From Pseudomonas saudiphocaensis (GTDB lineage Bacteria; Pseudomonadota; Gammaproteobacteria; Pseudomonadales; Pseudomonadaceae): a stretch of DNA of 64,000 nt. The position numbers and the translations under genes were made by a program. The DNA is taken from positions 1,860,001 to 1,924,000 of the forward strand of contig NZ_CCSF01000001.1 of NCBI RefSeq assembly GCF_000756775.1. Reading direction: 5' to 3'. Shown piece after piece: positions 56,590 through 64,000 of the stretch. Every line of letters starts with the position of its first letter. Position 1 is the stretch's first letter. Under the pieces are notes generated by a model. The model did no database searches and had not been told where the DNA came from. It was given only the letters and a program-made list of their open reading frames with translations.

Positions 56590-57180
56590 CTAGCTGAGCA
56601 TCTGCCGCAGCTCACGGCAGTCGCGGGCGTGCAGATCGGTCAGTTCCGGCCAGAGATTTTCCGGAAGGTTAACCAGCACGCTCCGCGCACCGGCCGCTTT
56701 TGCGCAGGCCAGGTCGAAGTGGAAGTCACCCACCATAACCAGCGTCTGCGGCTCCACCTGCCACTTGTTAGCCAGATAGAGCAAGCCAGCCGGATCGGGC
56801 TTGGGCGGTGCTTCATCGCGCCCGAGAATATCTTCGCTGGCAAAGCAGTCACCCATCCCTACGGCCTGCAGCGTGATCAGCGCCAACTCATGGGCGTTAC
56901 GGGTCAGTACACCAAGCTGACAGCCGCGGTCCCGTAGTTCGTGCAGCAGTTCCAGCGCGCCCGGCGCCGGTTCAGCGGCAAGAGCCAGCTCGCGCTCATG
57001 CTCCAGTAGCCAGGCTCGCTTGCTCGCGGCCTCTTCAGCTGGCAACGCGGCGAGGTGATGGAGAATGTCGTCTTCCAGCGGGATTTCCAGCGCACGCTTG
57101 ATCGCCAGGAAGTCATGCACGGCGATGGTCAGGGTACCGTCCATGTCGAATACCCAGTGGCGTGCGCTGGAGAGTGTCAT
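56590..57180 (-). CDS. HAD-superfamily phosphatase (Gph/YrfG-like)
   Basis: A 196-residue HAD hydrolase with motif I VFDMDGTL near residue 10, motif II LGVLTRNAHE near 88, the lysine in KPDPAGLLYLA near 125 and motif IV VMVGDFHFDLACAKAAGA near 148. A small helical cap lies between I and II. The substrate cannot be deduced; relatives act on sugar phosphates or nucleotides. The start overlaps tesB by four bases, which suggests co-expression. Confidence 0.85.
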   Translation of the reverse strand: MTLSSARHWVFDMDGTLTIAVHDFLAIKRALEIPLEDDILHHLAALPAEEAASKRAWLLEHERELALAAEPAPGALELLHELRDRGCQLGVLTRNAHELALITLQAVGMGDCFASEDILGRDEAPPKPDPAGLLYLANKWQVEPQTLVMVGDFHFDLACAKAAGARSVLVNLPENLWPELTDLHARDCRELRQMLS

Positions 57181-58046
57181 CGCAAGTCCTCCCGCACCCG
57201 GATCAGGCCTTCCTGAGCCACCGAGGCCACCAGTTCGCCGGCGCGGTTGAAGATACTGCCACGGGCAAAGCCACGGGCGTTGCCGGCCCAGGGGCTGTCC
57301 ATCGAATACAGCAGCCAGTCATCCGCACGCACTTCACGGTGAAACCAGATGGCGTGATCGAGGCTGGCCAGCTGGATGAACTTGCTCCAGAAGGTGACTC
57401 CATGGGGCTGCAGCGCCGTACTGACGAAGTTGAAATCCGAGGCGTAGGCCATTAGGTATTTATGCACCGCCGGGTTGTCCGGCAGCGTGCCCGCAGCCCG
57501 GAACCACAGATGCCGGATCGGTTCGATGGGTTGCGGGTTGACCGGATCCAGCAGGGTCACCGGGCGAATCTCGATGGGCTTGGGCCGGCGCAGCTTTTCC
57601 ACCACGCGCTGAGGAACAATGCTCTCCAGCCGGTCCAGCAGGGCGCTTTCGCTGGGCAGGTTTTCCGGCCCTTCCACGTCGGGCATCGGCAACTGGTGCT
57701 CATAGCCGGTTTCATCGATCTGGAACGAAGCGCTGCAGGTAAAGATGGTCTTGCCTTTCTGGACGGCACTGACGCGGCGGGTGGAAAAACTGCCGCCGTC
57801 ACGCACCCGATCGACGTCATAAACCACCGGCAGATGGGCGTCGCCGGGGCGCAGGAAATAACCGTGGATGGAGTGCACATGCCGCTCCGGCACCACCGTC
57901 TGGCTAGCCGCCGACAACGCCTGGCCGATCACCTGACCGCCGAACAGCTGCGGAAAACCCAGGTCCTGGCTGTTGCCACGGAACAGGTTTTCCTCGATGC
58001 GCTCCAGCGACAGCAAGCTCACCAGAGTATCGAGTGTCTCGGTCAT
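57177..58046 (-). CDS. tesB: Acyl-CoA thioesterase II
   Basis: A 289-residue double-hotdog thioesterase. Conserved blocks are RGNSQDLGFPQLFGGQVIGQAL near residue 22, HSIHGYFLRPGD near 56 and the second hotdog with SLDHAIWFHREVRADDWLLY near 230, which carries the catalytic aspartate. It hydrolyses medium and long acyl-CoA. ATG 58046 gives the family start MTETLDTLV; the frame to 58082 is not conserved. Confidence 0.93.
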   Translation of the reverse strand: MTETLDTLVSLLSLERIEENLFRGNSQDLGFPQLFGGQVIGQALSAASQTVVPERHVHSIHGYFLRPGDAHLPVVYDVDRVRDGGSFSTRRVSAVQKGKTIFTCSASFQIDETGYEHQLPMPDVEGPENLPSESALLDRLESIVPQRVVEKLRRPKPIEIRPVTLLDPVNPQPIEPIRHLWFRAAGTLPDNPAVHKYLMAYASDFNFVSTALQPHGVTFWSKFIQLASLDHAIWFHREVRADDWLLYSMDSPWAGNARGFARGSIFNRAGELVASVAQEGLIRVREDLR

Positions 58047-58237
58047 GCGAATTTCCTTTCCGGCGAAGGCCCTTCCGGGCAAAGGCGGAGATTTTAGGGT
58101 TTAAACCGAACAGACTCCAGCTGACCGCCCGGACGACGCCCGCGCCTTGAGCGTGCCGCGATCAGGCCGGCATACTGCCGCCGTTTGCGAGCCGCCAGAG
58201 CGGCCGCAGCGCTACGAATGACTTTAGGCGCCAATCG

Positions 58238-59158
58238 ATGCCCCTGCCGCTGGTATTTCACGACGACTACAGCCCGCCACTGCCACCGGGACACCGCTTC
58301 CCGATGGAAAAATTCCGCCTGCTGCGCGATCACCTGGTCGATAGCGGTTTGACCACCGACGCAGAGATTCTGCGCCCCGAACTGTGCGCAGCTGAAGTTC
58401 TCGCTCTGGCCCATGACCATGCCTATATCGAGCGCTACTGCAGTGGCGACATGAGCCGCGACGAATTGCGCCGCCTGGGCCTGCCATGGAGCCCGCAACT
58501 GGCGCAGCGCACCGTGCGCGCCGTGGGCGGTTCGCTGCTGGCCGCTGACCTTGCGCTGGAACATGGCTTGGCCTGCCATCTGGCCGGCGGCACTCACCAC
58601 GCCCATTACGACCACGCCTCGGGCTTCTGCATCTTCAATGACCTGGCGATCATGGCCTTGTCGCTGCTGGAAAGCGGTCGCGTAGGCCGGGTGCTGATCT
58701 TCGATTGCGATGTGCACCAGGGCGATGGCACCGCGCGCATCCTCGAACAGGTGCCGGACGCGGTCACCGTGTCGCTGCATTGCGAGAAGAACTTCCCCTT
58801 GCGCAAGGCCCGAAGCGACTGGGATATCGAGCTGGCGCCGGGCATGGGCGACCATGAATACCTCAAGGTGGTGAACGACACCCTGAACTACCTGCTGCCC
58901 CTGTACCAACCGGACCTGGTGCTCTATGACGCCGGCGTCGATGTGCACCGCGACGACGCCCTGGGCCTGCTCAACCTCAGCGATGAAGGCCTGGCGATGC
59001 GCGACAGCGCCGTCATCGACCACTGTCTGGGCCGCGATATTCCGCTGGTCGGCGTGATCGGCGGCGGCTACGACAAGGACCGCGCCCTGCTCGCCCGTCG
59101 CCATGCGCAGCTGCATTTCAGCGCGGCCCAGGCCTGGACTCGCCATGGCTTGCGCTGA
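58238..59158 (+). CDS. Histone deacetylase-family zinc amidohydrolase
   Basis: A 306-residue deacetylase-like enzyme. It has the class II HDAC pattern: GGTHHAHYDHASGFCIFND near residue 116 with the catalytic histidine pair, FDCDVHQGDGTA near 150 with the zinc ligands D and H, and YDAGVDVHRDDALG near 228 with the third zinc ligand. Bacterial members act on small acetylated amines such as polyamines, or on acetyl-lysine. The true substrate is unknown. The gene is alone. Confidence 0.9.
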   Translation: MPLPLVFHDDYSPPLPPGHRFPMEKFRLLRDHLVDSGLTTDAEILRPELCAAEVLALAHDHAYIERYCSGDMSRDELRRLGLPWSPQLAQRTVRAVGGSLLAADLALEHGLACHLAGGTHHAHYDHASGFCIFNDLAIMALSLLESGRVGRVLIFDCDVHQGDGTARILEQVPDAVTVSLHCEKNFPLRKARSDWDIELAPGMGDHEYLKVVNDTLNYLLPLYQPDLVLYDAGVDVHRDDALGLLNLSDEGLAMRDSAVIDHCLGRDIPLVGVIGGGYDKDRALLARRHAQLHFSAAQAWTRHGLR

Positions 59159-59329
59159 GCCGCCCTGGCCCGCGCTTTTGTAGGATCCAGGGGACGCCGA
59201 GTCCTTGCTGGCGAAGCTTTTGCGTTGTCCTGCGATTCATGACGAAGGCCTCGGCAAACCCTCACTCCCACGTACAGGCGCAGCGCAGCATTCGCTACAA
59301 TGCCGGCCCCGTACCGCCAGGCCTGAACC

Positions 59330-60562
59330 ATGCCCGCGACTCCCATGCGTTCCCGCATCGCCATCATCGGTGGCGGCCCCGCCGGGCTGATGGCGGCCGA
59401 AGTGCTGAGCCAGGCCGGCGTCGCGGTCGATCTTTATGACGCCATGCCCTCGGTCGGGCGCAAATTCCTGCTGGCCGGAGTTGGCGGCATGAATATCACC
59501 CACGCCGAGGACTACGCCGCGTTCGTCGGGCGTTATCGCCTGCGCGCCGACCGGCTGCGCCCGATGCTGGACGCCTTTCCCCCGCAACGCCTGCGCGAAT
59601 GGATTCATGTCCTGGGCATCGACACCTTCGTCGGCAGCTCCGGTCGTGTCTTCCCTACAGACATGAAAGCCGCCCCGCTGCTGCGCGCCTGGCTCAAGCG
59701 CCTGCGCGACGGCGGCGTGCAGATCCACACCCGCCAGCGCTGGCTGGGCTGGAACGCAGACGGTCAGCTGCTTATGACCGGCGCGGAAGGCGAAACGCTG
59801 CTGAATCCGAATGCCACCCTGCTTGCCCTCGGCGGCGGCAGCTGGGCGCGGCTGGGTTCGGATGGCGCCTGGGTGCCACTGCTGGAGCGCCGCGGCATCT
59901 TCATCGCGCCACTGCAACCGGCCAACTGCGGTTTCGAAGTGACCGGCTGGAGCACGCACCTGGTGGAGAAATTCGCCGGCGCGCCGCTGAAGACGGTCAG
60001 CCTGGCTTTACCCGGCACCACAGCGCGCAAAGGGGAATTCGTCCTTACCGCAACCGGCATCGAAGGCAGCCTGGTCTATGCGCTGTCAGCCGATATCCGC
60101 GAGGCGATCAACGCGGCCGGTTCAGCAACCGTGCTGCTCGATCTGCTGCCGGATCGCTCGCACGAACAAATCGCCGCTGCCTTGGCCAGGCCGCGCGGCT
60201 CGCAGTCCATGGCCAAGCACCTGCACCGGCAGTTGAAGCTGGACGGCGCCAAAGCGGCGTTGCTGCGTGAACTTAGCACTGCCGAAACCTTTCAGGACCC
60301 GCACGCCCTTGCCGCGGCGATCAAGGCGCTGCCGATCCGCCTGGTGAGTCCACGCCCGCTGGACGAAGCCATCAGCAGTGCCGGTGGCGTGCCCTTCGAA
60401 GCACTGGATAAAAACCTGATGCTGCGCCAGCTACCCGGCGTGTTCTGCGCCGGAGAGATGCTTGACTGGGAAGCGCCCACCGGCGGCTATCTGCTCACTG
60501 CCTGTTTCGCCACGGGCCGTGCTGCTGCCGAAGGCATGCTGCGCTGGCTGAAGCAGCGCTAG
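59330..60562 (+). CDS. TIGR03862-family flavoprotein (HI0933/BaiN-like)
   Basis: A 410-residue FAD protein with the N-terminal dinucleotide motif IAIIGGGPAGLMAAEVL (residues 10-26), GRKFLLAGVGGMNITH near 44 and the C-terminal FCAGEMLDWEAPTGGYLLTACFATG near 369, typical of the HI0933-like family. The reaction is not established for most members. The ATG at 59345 (MRSRIAII) is an alternative start. No partner gene is adjacent. Confidence 0.88.
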   Translation: MPATPMRSRIAIIGGGPAGLMAAEVLSQAGVAVDLYDAMPSVGRKFLLAGVGGMNITHAEDYAAFVGRYRLRADRLRPMLDAFPPQRLREWIHVLGIDTFVGSSGRVFPTDMKAAPLLRAWLKRLRDGGVQIHTRQRWLGWNADGQLLMTGAEGETLLNPNATLLALGGGSWARLGSDGAWVPLLERRGIFIAPLQPANCGFEVTGWSTHLVEKFAGAPLKTVSLALPGTTARKGEFVLTATGIEGSLVYALSADIREAINAAGSATVLLDLLPDRSHEQIAAALARPRGSQSMAKHLHRQLKLDGAKAALLRELSTAETFQDPHALAAAIKALPIRLVSPRPLDEAISSAGGVPFEALDKNLMLRQLPGVFCAGEMLDWEAPTGGYLLTACFATGRAAAEGMLRWLKQR

Positions 60563-60576
60563 GCCAGGCTGCCTCG

Positions 60577-60969
60577 CTAGTCTTCAGTACGACCTGCGCC
60601 ATCACGGTCCCGCTCATAATGTTTGGCGAACGGAAACGGCGGCAACCAGGTTTCGCGGCGCAGGGTCCAACACTCATAGCTCGGCAACAGCTGGTCCGGC
60701 GCATCCAGCGCACCGAGGTGCACCTCGATTTCATCGCCGCTCTGGGCGAATACCGACGAGCCGCAGCGCGGGCAGAAGTGGCGCCCCGCGTAGTTATGCG
60801 TTTCCCCCTCGATGGTCACCGCCTCCTGCGGGAACATTGCCGCAGCAAAGAACAGCGCACCATGGTGCTTGCGGCAGTCGAGGCAATGGCAAATCCCGAC
60901 CCGATACGGCCGACCTGCAGCCAGAATTCGCACGTCGCCGCACAGGCAGCCACCGGTGAATTGGTCCAT
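60577..60969 (-). CDS. GFA-family (glutathione-dependent formaldehyde-activating enzyme-like) protein
   Basis: A 130-residue protein with the zinc-binding GFA pattern: GGCLCGDV near residue 6, ICHCLDCRKHHGA near 27 and FCPRCGSSVFA near 66. Most members have no proven activity despite the family name. ATG 60969 gives the family start; the open frame to 61233 is a shadow of the flavin reductase gene. Confidence 0.88.
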   Translation of the reverse strand: MDQFTGGCLCGDVRILAAGRPYRVGICHCLDCRKHHGALFFAAAMFPQEAVTIEGETHNYAGRHFCPRCGSSVFAQSGDEIEVHLGALDAPDQLLPSYECWTLRRETWLPPFPFAKHYERDRDGAGRTED

Positions 60970-61039
60970 GCCGCACTCCTCTCGATAAGCCGTTGCCAGG
61001 ACGATAGCAGGCGCTAGCGGCCCAGCTTGAGGCGACTCG

Positions 61040-61660
61040 TCACTTGGGTCGGTACATCTTGAAGTTTGCCTCGCGGCCCAGCTGGAAATAGTCCGCCGGC
61101 CCGCCGCCCCGCAAAATGGGCTCGCCTGCCGCCGTGTCGTAGATGCCATCGACCAGCAGCGCCTTGGCGATATGCACCGCCACCACTTCACCGAGCACCA
61201 GCCAGGTCGGCACAGCCACCTTGTCCACGCCATGCAGCTGGATGAGCTGAGTCACCTTGCACTCGAATGACACCGGGCTTTCCTCCACCCGCGGCACCGC
61301 CACGACCCTGGAAGCCACCGGCGTCAGGCCGCTGAGGGCAAACTCATCCACCTCGGGCGCGACGGCGGCACAGCTCTGGTTCATCGCTTCGGCCAGCGAG
61401 CGGGTCGCCAGATTCCAGCAGAACTCGCCGGTGGCCTCGATATTGTTCAGGCTGTCCTTACGTCCGACGCTGGAAAAGCCAATGATTGGCGGGGTGTAAT
61501 TGAACGCATTGAAGAAGCTGTAAGGCGCGAGGTTGAGCCGCCCTTCGGCATCATGCGATGAGATCCAGCCGATGGGGCGCGGGCCGACTATGGCGTTGAA
61601 GGGATCATGGGGCAGCCCATGACCTTGAGCGGGCTCGTAGTAATACATTTCGCTCTGCAT
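61040..61660 (-). CDS. Flavin reductase-family protein (FMN-binding split barrel)
   Basis: A 206-residue protein with the flavin reductase-like domain: PRPIGWISSHDAEGRLNLAPYSFFNAF near residues 27-53 in two parts, PPIIGFSS and a late HLVLGEVV-type strand (WLVLGEVVAVHI). It may reduce FMN with NAD(P)H or just bind FMN. ATG 61660 (MQSEMYYYEP) matches the usual start of this subgroup. It lies 70 bases from the GFA gene on the same strand. Confidence 0.86.
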   Translation of the reverse strand: MQSEMYYYEPAQGHGLPHDPFNAIVGPRPIGWISSHDAEGRLNLAPYSFFNAFNYTPPIIGFSSVGRKDSLNNIEATGEFCWNLATRSLAEAMNQSCAAVAPEVDEFALSGLTPVASRVVAVPRVEESPVSFECKVTQLIQLHGVDKVAVPTWLVLGEVVAVHIAKALLVDGIYDTAAGEPILRGGGPADYFQLGREANFKMYRPK

Positions 61661-61827
61661 GCAGCGGCTCCTGAGCATTGCAACCTGGTCTGGAAGGGGC
61701 CTGCCATGCACATGCGCGGCGGCTCCAGCCCGCATCTTCAACGCGTGGCGCTCGATACGCCAGAGCAAAAAACCATTCGCGGCATGGCCGCACTCTAAAT
61801 ACTGTCCCAGGTTTTAAGGCAATCACC

Positions 61828-62259
61828 ATGATTCGAGCATTTACAGAAAGCGACATAGAAGACGTGCTTGATGTATGGCTGTCAGCATCACTGAAGGCGC
61901 ATGACTTCATAGCACCAGACTTTTGGCGCTCACAGCTGGAAAACATGCGCAGCACCTACATCCCGGCTTCGGAAGTCTATGTGTATGAGTCGGGCTCAAC
62001 GGTTATCGGTTTCTACGCACTGCTTGAAAATAAGCTCGCCGCAATTTTCGTCGCGCCCGACCTTCAAGGCACAGGCATAGGAAAACTGCTTCTTTCCCAT
62101 GCGAAATTCAAACGCGATGCGCTTGATTTATCCGTTTATAAAGCCAATTCAAAGTCCATAGGATTTTACAAATCCCAGGGATTCAGGATTGCGCAGGAAA
62201 GCGTGGACGCTGCCACCGGACATGAGGAGTACCTCATGCGCTGGGGCGGGTCTGCCTAG
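61828..62259 (+). CDS. GNAT-family N-acetyltransferase
   Basis: A 143-residue acetyltransferase. The N terminus MIRAFTESDIEDVLDVWLSA and the acetyl-CoA loop VAPDLQGTGIGKLLLSHAK near residue 75 are clear, followed by NSKSIGFYKSQGF. It resembles the YjaB/YiaC type. Its GC content is visibly lower than that of its neighbours and its codons are less biased, a sign of recent transfer. The substrate is unknown. Confidence 0.85.
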   Translation: MIRAFTESDIEDVLDVWLSASLKAHDFIAPDFWRSQLENMRSTYIPASEVYVYESGSTVIGFYALLENKLAAIFVAPDLQGTGIGKLLLSHAKFKRDALDLSVYKANSKSIGFYKSQGFRIAQESVDAATGHEEYLMRWGGSA

Positions 62260-62346
62260 GCTGCGGTAGAGCACTGGGCCAGTAGAGTTCGCTACACCAT
62301 TCAAGCCGAAGCCACGCGGCTTGGATCAGCCGGAGCCTTGCAAAAC

Positions 62347-62682
62347 ATGACCACTGGAAACCTGTTCGCCGACTTCGAGGTGCCCCTGAACGGGGAGCGC
62401 TTCGAGGCGCTGCTGAGCCACAGGAACCTGGTGATCGAACGCATCATCAGCTCAGCGGATATAACGCCAACCGATTACGTGCAACCGCAGGACGAGTGGG
62501 TGGTGTTGCTCCAGGGCGAGGCGACCCTCGAGGTGGCGGGCAAGGCTGTCGAGCTGCGCTCCGGCGACTACCTGTTTCTGCCCGCCGGCACGCTGCATGT
62601 GGTCCGGCGTGTCACCAACGGCGCCCTCTAGCTGGCGGTGCATCTCCACCCGGCGCCGGCAGGCGGCGAAGATAGCGCCTAA
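62347..62682 (+). pseudogene. Cupin-domain protein with a late nonsense codon
   Basis: The frame from ATG 62347 gives 94 residues ending at TAG 62629-62631. It is a small cupin with DEWVVLLQGEATLEVAGKAV near residue 57 and GDYLFLPAGTLHVV near 80. The same frame continues after the TAG as LAVHLHPAPAGGEDSA to a TAA at 62680-62682. Relatives commonly read WLAVHL at this point, so TAG probably replaces TGG. Only the last beta strand and tail are lost, so some function could remain. An in-frame TTG at 62338 is a less likely start. Confidence 0.7.
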
Positions 62683-62965
62683 CCTGTTTTTAGCCCGAAG
62701 CCGGGCTCGGGCTGCTGGCTATGAAGTCTGTCGAGCGGATCGCTACGCATGTTCACCTCCGGTCGAGCCGGGAATGGCTCATGTCGTTAGAGACAATCCG
62801 TGATGAATGGTGCGCGCCGCAGGTCGCATGGCGAAAGCCTGGGTCTGTTCCTGGCTCATCGAATAACATGCAGCATTCACCAGGTTAGCGTGACGCCCTT
62901 CCTGCCCCGTCATGCGATAGCTTCGTCCGCATCCATTCATAAGCATTCCCACCAGAGACCGCGGC

Positions 62966-63681
62966 ATGACTGACGCCGAAACGACGCTGCATCAATTCAA
63001 CCGGCGCATGGTGTGGGCCGGCTTCAAGAAACTTGCACGGTCTCCCTGTTCGTGGTGATTTTCGGCGCGGCGTTCGGCCTGGCTGCCGTGCAAGCGGGCC
63101 TGGATGGCTCGGTAATCCTCGCAATGAGCGCCCTGGTCTTTGCCGGCGCTTCTCAATTTGCCGCGCTGGAGTTGTGGGGGCCACAGGTTCCGCTGCTCAC
63201 GCTGATGATTACCGTGTTCGCCATCAACGCACGTCACCTGCTGATGGGCGCAACGCTGTATCCGTGGTTGCGTCAGCTACCGCCGGCGCAGCGCTATGGG
63301 GTGATGCTGGTGGCCTCAGACGCCAATTGGGCGATGGCCATGCAGGCCTTCAACCGCGGGCAGCCGGCCATCGGGCTTCTGCTGGGCGGCGGGCTGGCAC
63401 TCTGGTCTGCCTGGATAGTGGGGACTTGGCTGGGCGTGTACTTCGGCAGCGCCATCGAGGATGCCAAGAGCCTGGGGCTGGACATGGTGATGGGCTGCTT
63501 TCTGCTGGCCATGGTGGCAGGAGGCGAGAAGAACCTGCGGATACTGATGATCTGGGTGGTCGCCGCCGGCGCATCGCTGCTGGCCTACTGGTACCTGCCC
63601 GACAACAGCCATGTGGTGGTCGGCGCCCTGGCCGGCGGCCTGCTCGGGACCTTCTGGCCGGAGAAACGACGTGAATCTTGA
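62966..63681 (+). pseudogene. azlC: AzlC-family branched-chain amino acid exporter subunit, frameshifted near the N terminus
   Basis: ATG 62966 opens MTDAETTLHQFNRRMVWAGF as expected for an AzlC protein, but the frame hits TGA at 63056-63058. The rest of the protein, from VSLFVVIFGAAFGLAAVQAG, is in the next frame and intact to 63681. Loss of one C in CTTGCACCGGTCTCC would cause this. A GTG at 63013 could start a 222-residue product in the second frame that keeps all membrane helices but has no visible ribosome site. AzlC with AzlD exports branched-chain amino acids. The downstream azlD is intact and overlaps its end. Confidence 0.75.
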
Positions 63682-63979
63682 ATCCACGGGGTATGGCGCA
63701 CTGGTCCTGGTGCTGGTGATGACAGTGGTAACACTGGCAACCCGCTGGGGCGGCGTCTACGTGATGTCCTTCGTGCCCATCGGTTATCGGGTTAAGCAGT
63801 TTATCGGCGCCATGTCCGGTTCGGTGCTGGTGGCACTGCTGGCGCCCATGGCACTTGAAGGCGATAGCGGCGCGCGGCTGGCTTTGCTCGCAACCGCTGT
63901 GACCATGCTGCTACTGAAGAAGCCGCTGCCGGCAATCGCCGCCGGCATTCTGACCGCGGCGCTGGTCAGGCAATTCTGA
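63671..63979 (+). CDS. azlD: AzlD-family branched-chain amino acid exporter subunit
   Basis: A 102-residue protein with three to four hydrophobic helices and the AzlD pattern MTVVTLATRWGGVYVMSF near residue 17 and LKKPLPAIAAGILTAAL near 82. It starts with GTG 63671, overlapping azlC by 11 bases, so it depends on translation of azlC. Loss of azlC reading frame may therefore reduce it. The window ends 21 bases after its stop. Confidence 0.88.
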   Translation: MNLESTGYGALVLVLVMTVVTLATRWGGVYVMSFVPIGYRVKQFIGAMSGSVLVALLAPMALEGDSGARLALLATAVTMLLLKKPLPAIAAGILTAALVRQF

Positions 63980-64000
63980 AGTCGCAACCATCACCAACAA

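Overview
The window reads as a Pseudomonas chromosome of the P. stutzeri / P. mendocina type. The GC content is high, the cytochrome c551 is close to that of P. stutzeri, and the order nrdR-ribD, ribE-ribBA-ribH-nusB-thiL-pgpA and xseB-ispA-dxs is standard for pseudomonads. No rRNA, tRNA, CRISPR array, prophage or intact transposase was seen.

Layout. 0-2.9 kb: the end of an aldehyde dehydrogenase, a decayed divergent pair (ridA-like gene and ECF41-type sigma factor), mtfA and ppa. 2.9-11.7 kb: a probable blue-light response region. It holds a MerR/class II LitR-like regulator divergent from a short LOV photoreceptor, a double-PAS chemotaxis-type transducer, a TIGR01777 oxidoreductase, an EAL protein, and an operon DUF523/DUF1722 - second LitR-like regulator - photolyase. 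Inverted repeats of the form TRTACA-N12-TGTAYA lie in the two divergent promoter regions. 11.7-14.4 kb: arsenic resistance genes (arsB, arsC, arsH) without an intact arsR. 14.6-19.8 kb: an SDR enzyme, a TSUP transporter and xseB-ispA-dxs. 19.9-27.9 kb: cobalamin assembly (cobT, cobS, cobC), then a cobalamin riboswitch with btuB and btuFCD, ending in a frameshifted adenosyltransferase-like gene.

28-36 kb: ribA, then a nitric oxide reductase region. It contains norC-norB-norD and nirQ-nirO(norE)-nirP(norF), divergent from a cytochrome c551 gene. Three FNR/DNR-type boxes were found, but no nitrite reductase. 36-42.6 kb: type IV pilus genes pilD, pilC and pilB, divergent from pilA, which is followed by an O-antigen-ligase-type gene. 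The pilin ends in serine and the ligase length fits TfpO/PilO, so a C-terminal pilin glycosylation pair is likely. 42.7-51.3 kb: a retropepsin-like protease and the riboflavin/NusB/ThiL/PgpA operon under an FMN riboswitch. An unfamiliar dioxygenase-like gene and a 146-bp MITE-like element sit between ribD and ribE.

51.4-64 kb: mostly single genes or pairs. These are a YbaY-type lipoprotein with a methyltransferase, thpR, a thiosulfate uptake pair (YeeE plus TusA-like), cnoX, a five-copy REP array, a HAD phosphatase with tesB, a histone-deacetylase-like enzyme, a flavoprotein, a GFA protein, a flavin reductase, a GNAT enzyme, a cupin, and azlC-azlD.

Six loci carry disruptions: nonsense codons in the ridA-like and cupin genes, frameshifts in the sigma factor, the adenosyltransferase and azlC, and a possible arsR remnant. 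They lie in dispensable genes and the neighbouring housekeeping genes are intact. This favours real gene decay, but assembly error cannot be excluded from the sequence alone. REP-type palindromes containing GGGCCATGCCC are spread through the intergenic regions, in two places as tandem arrays.
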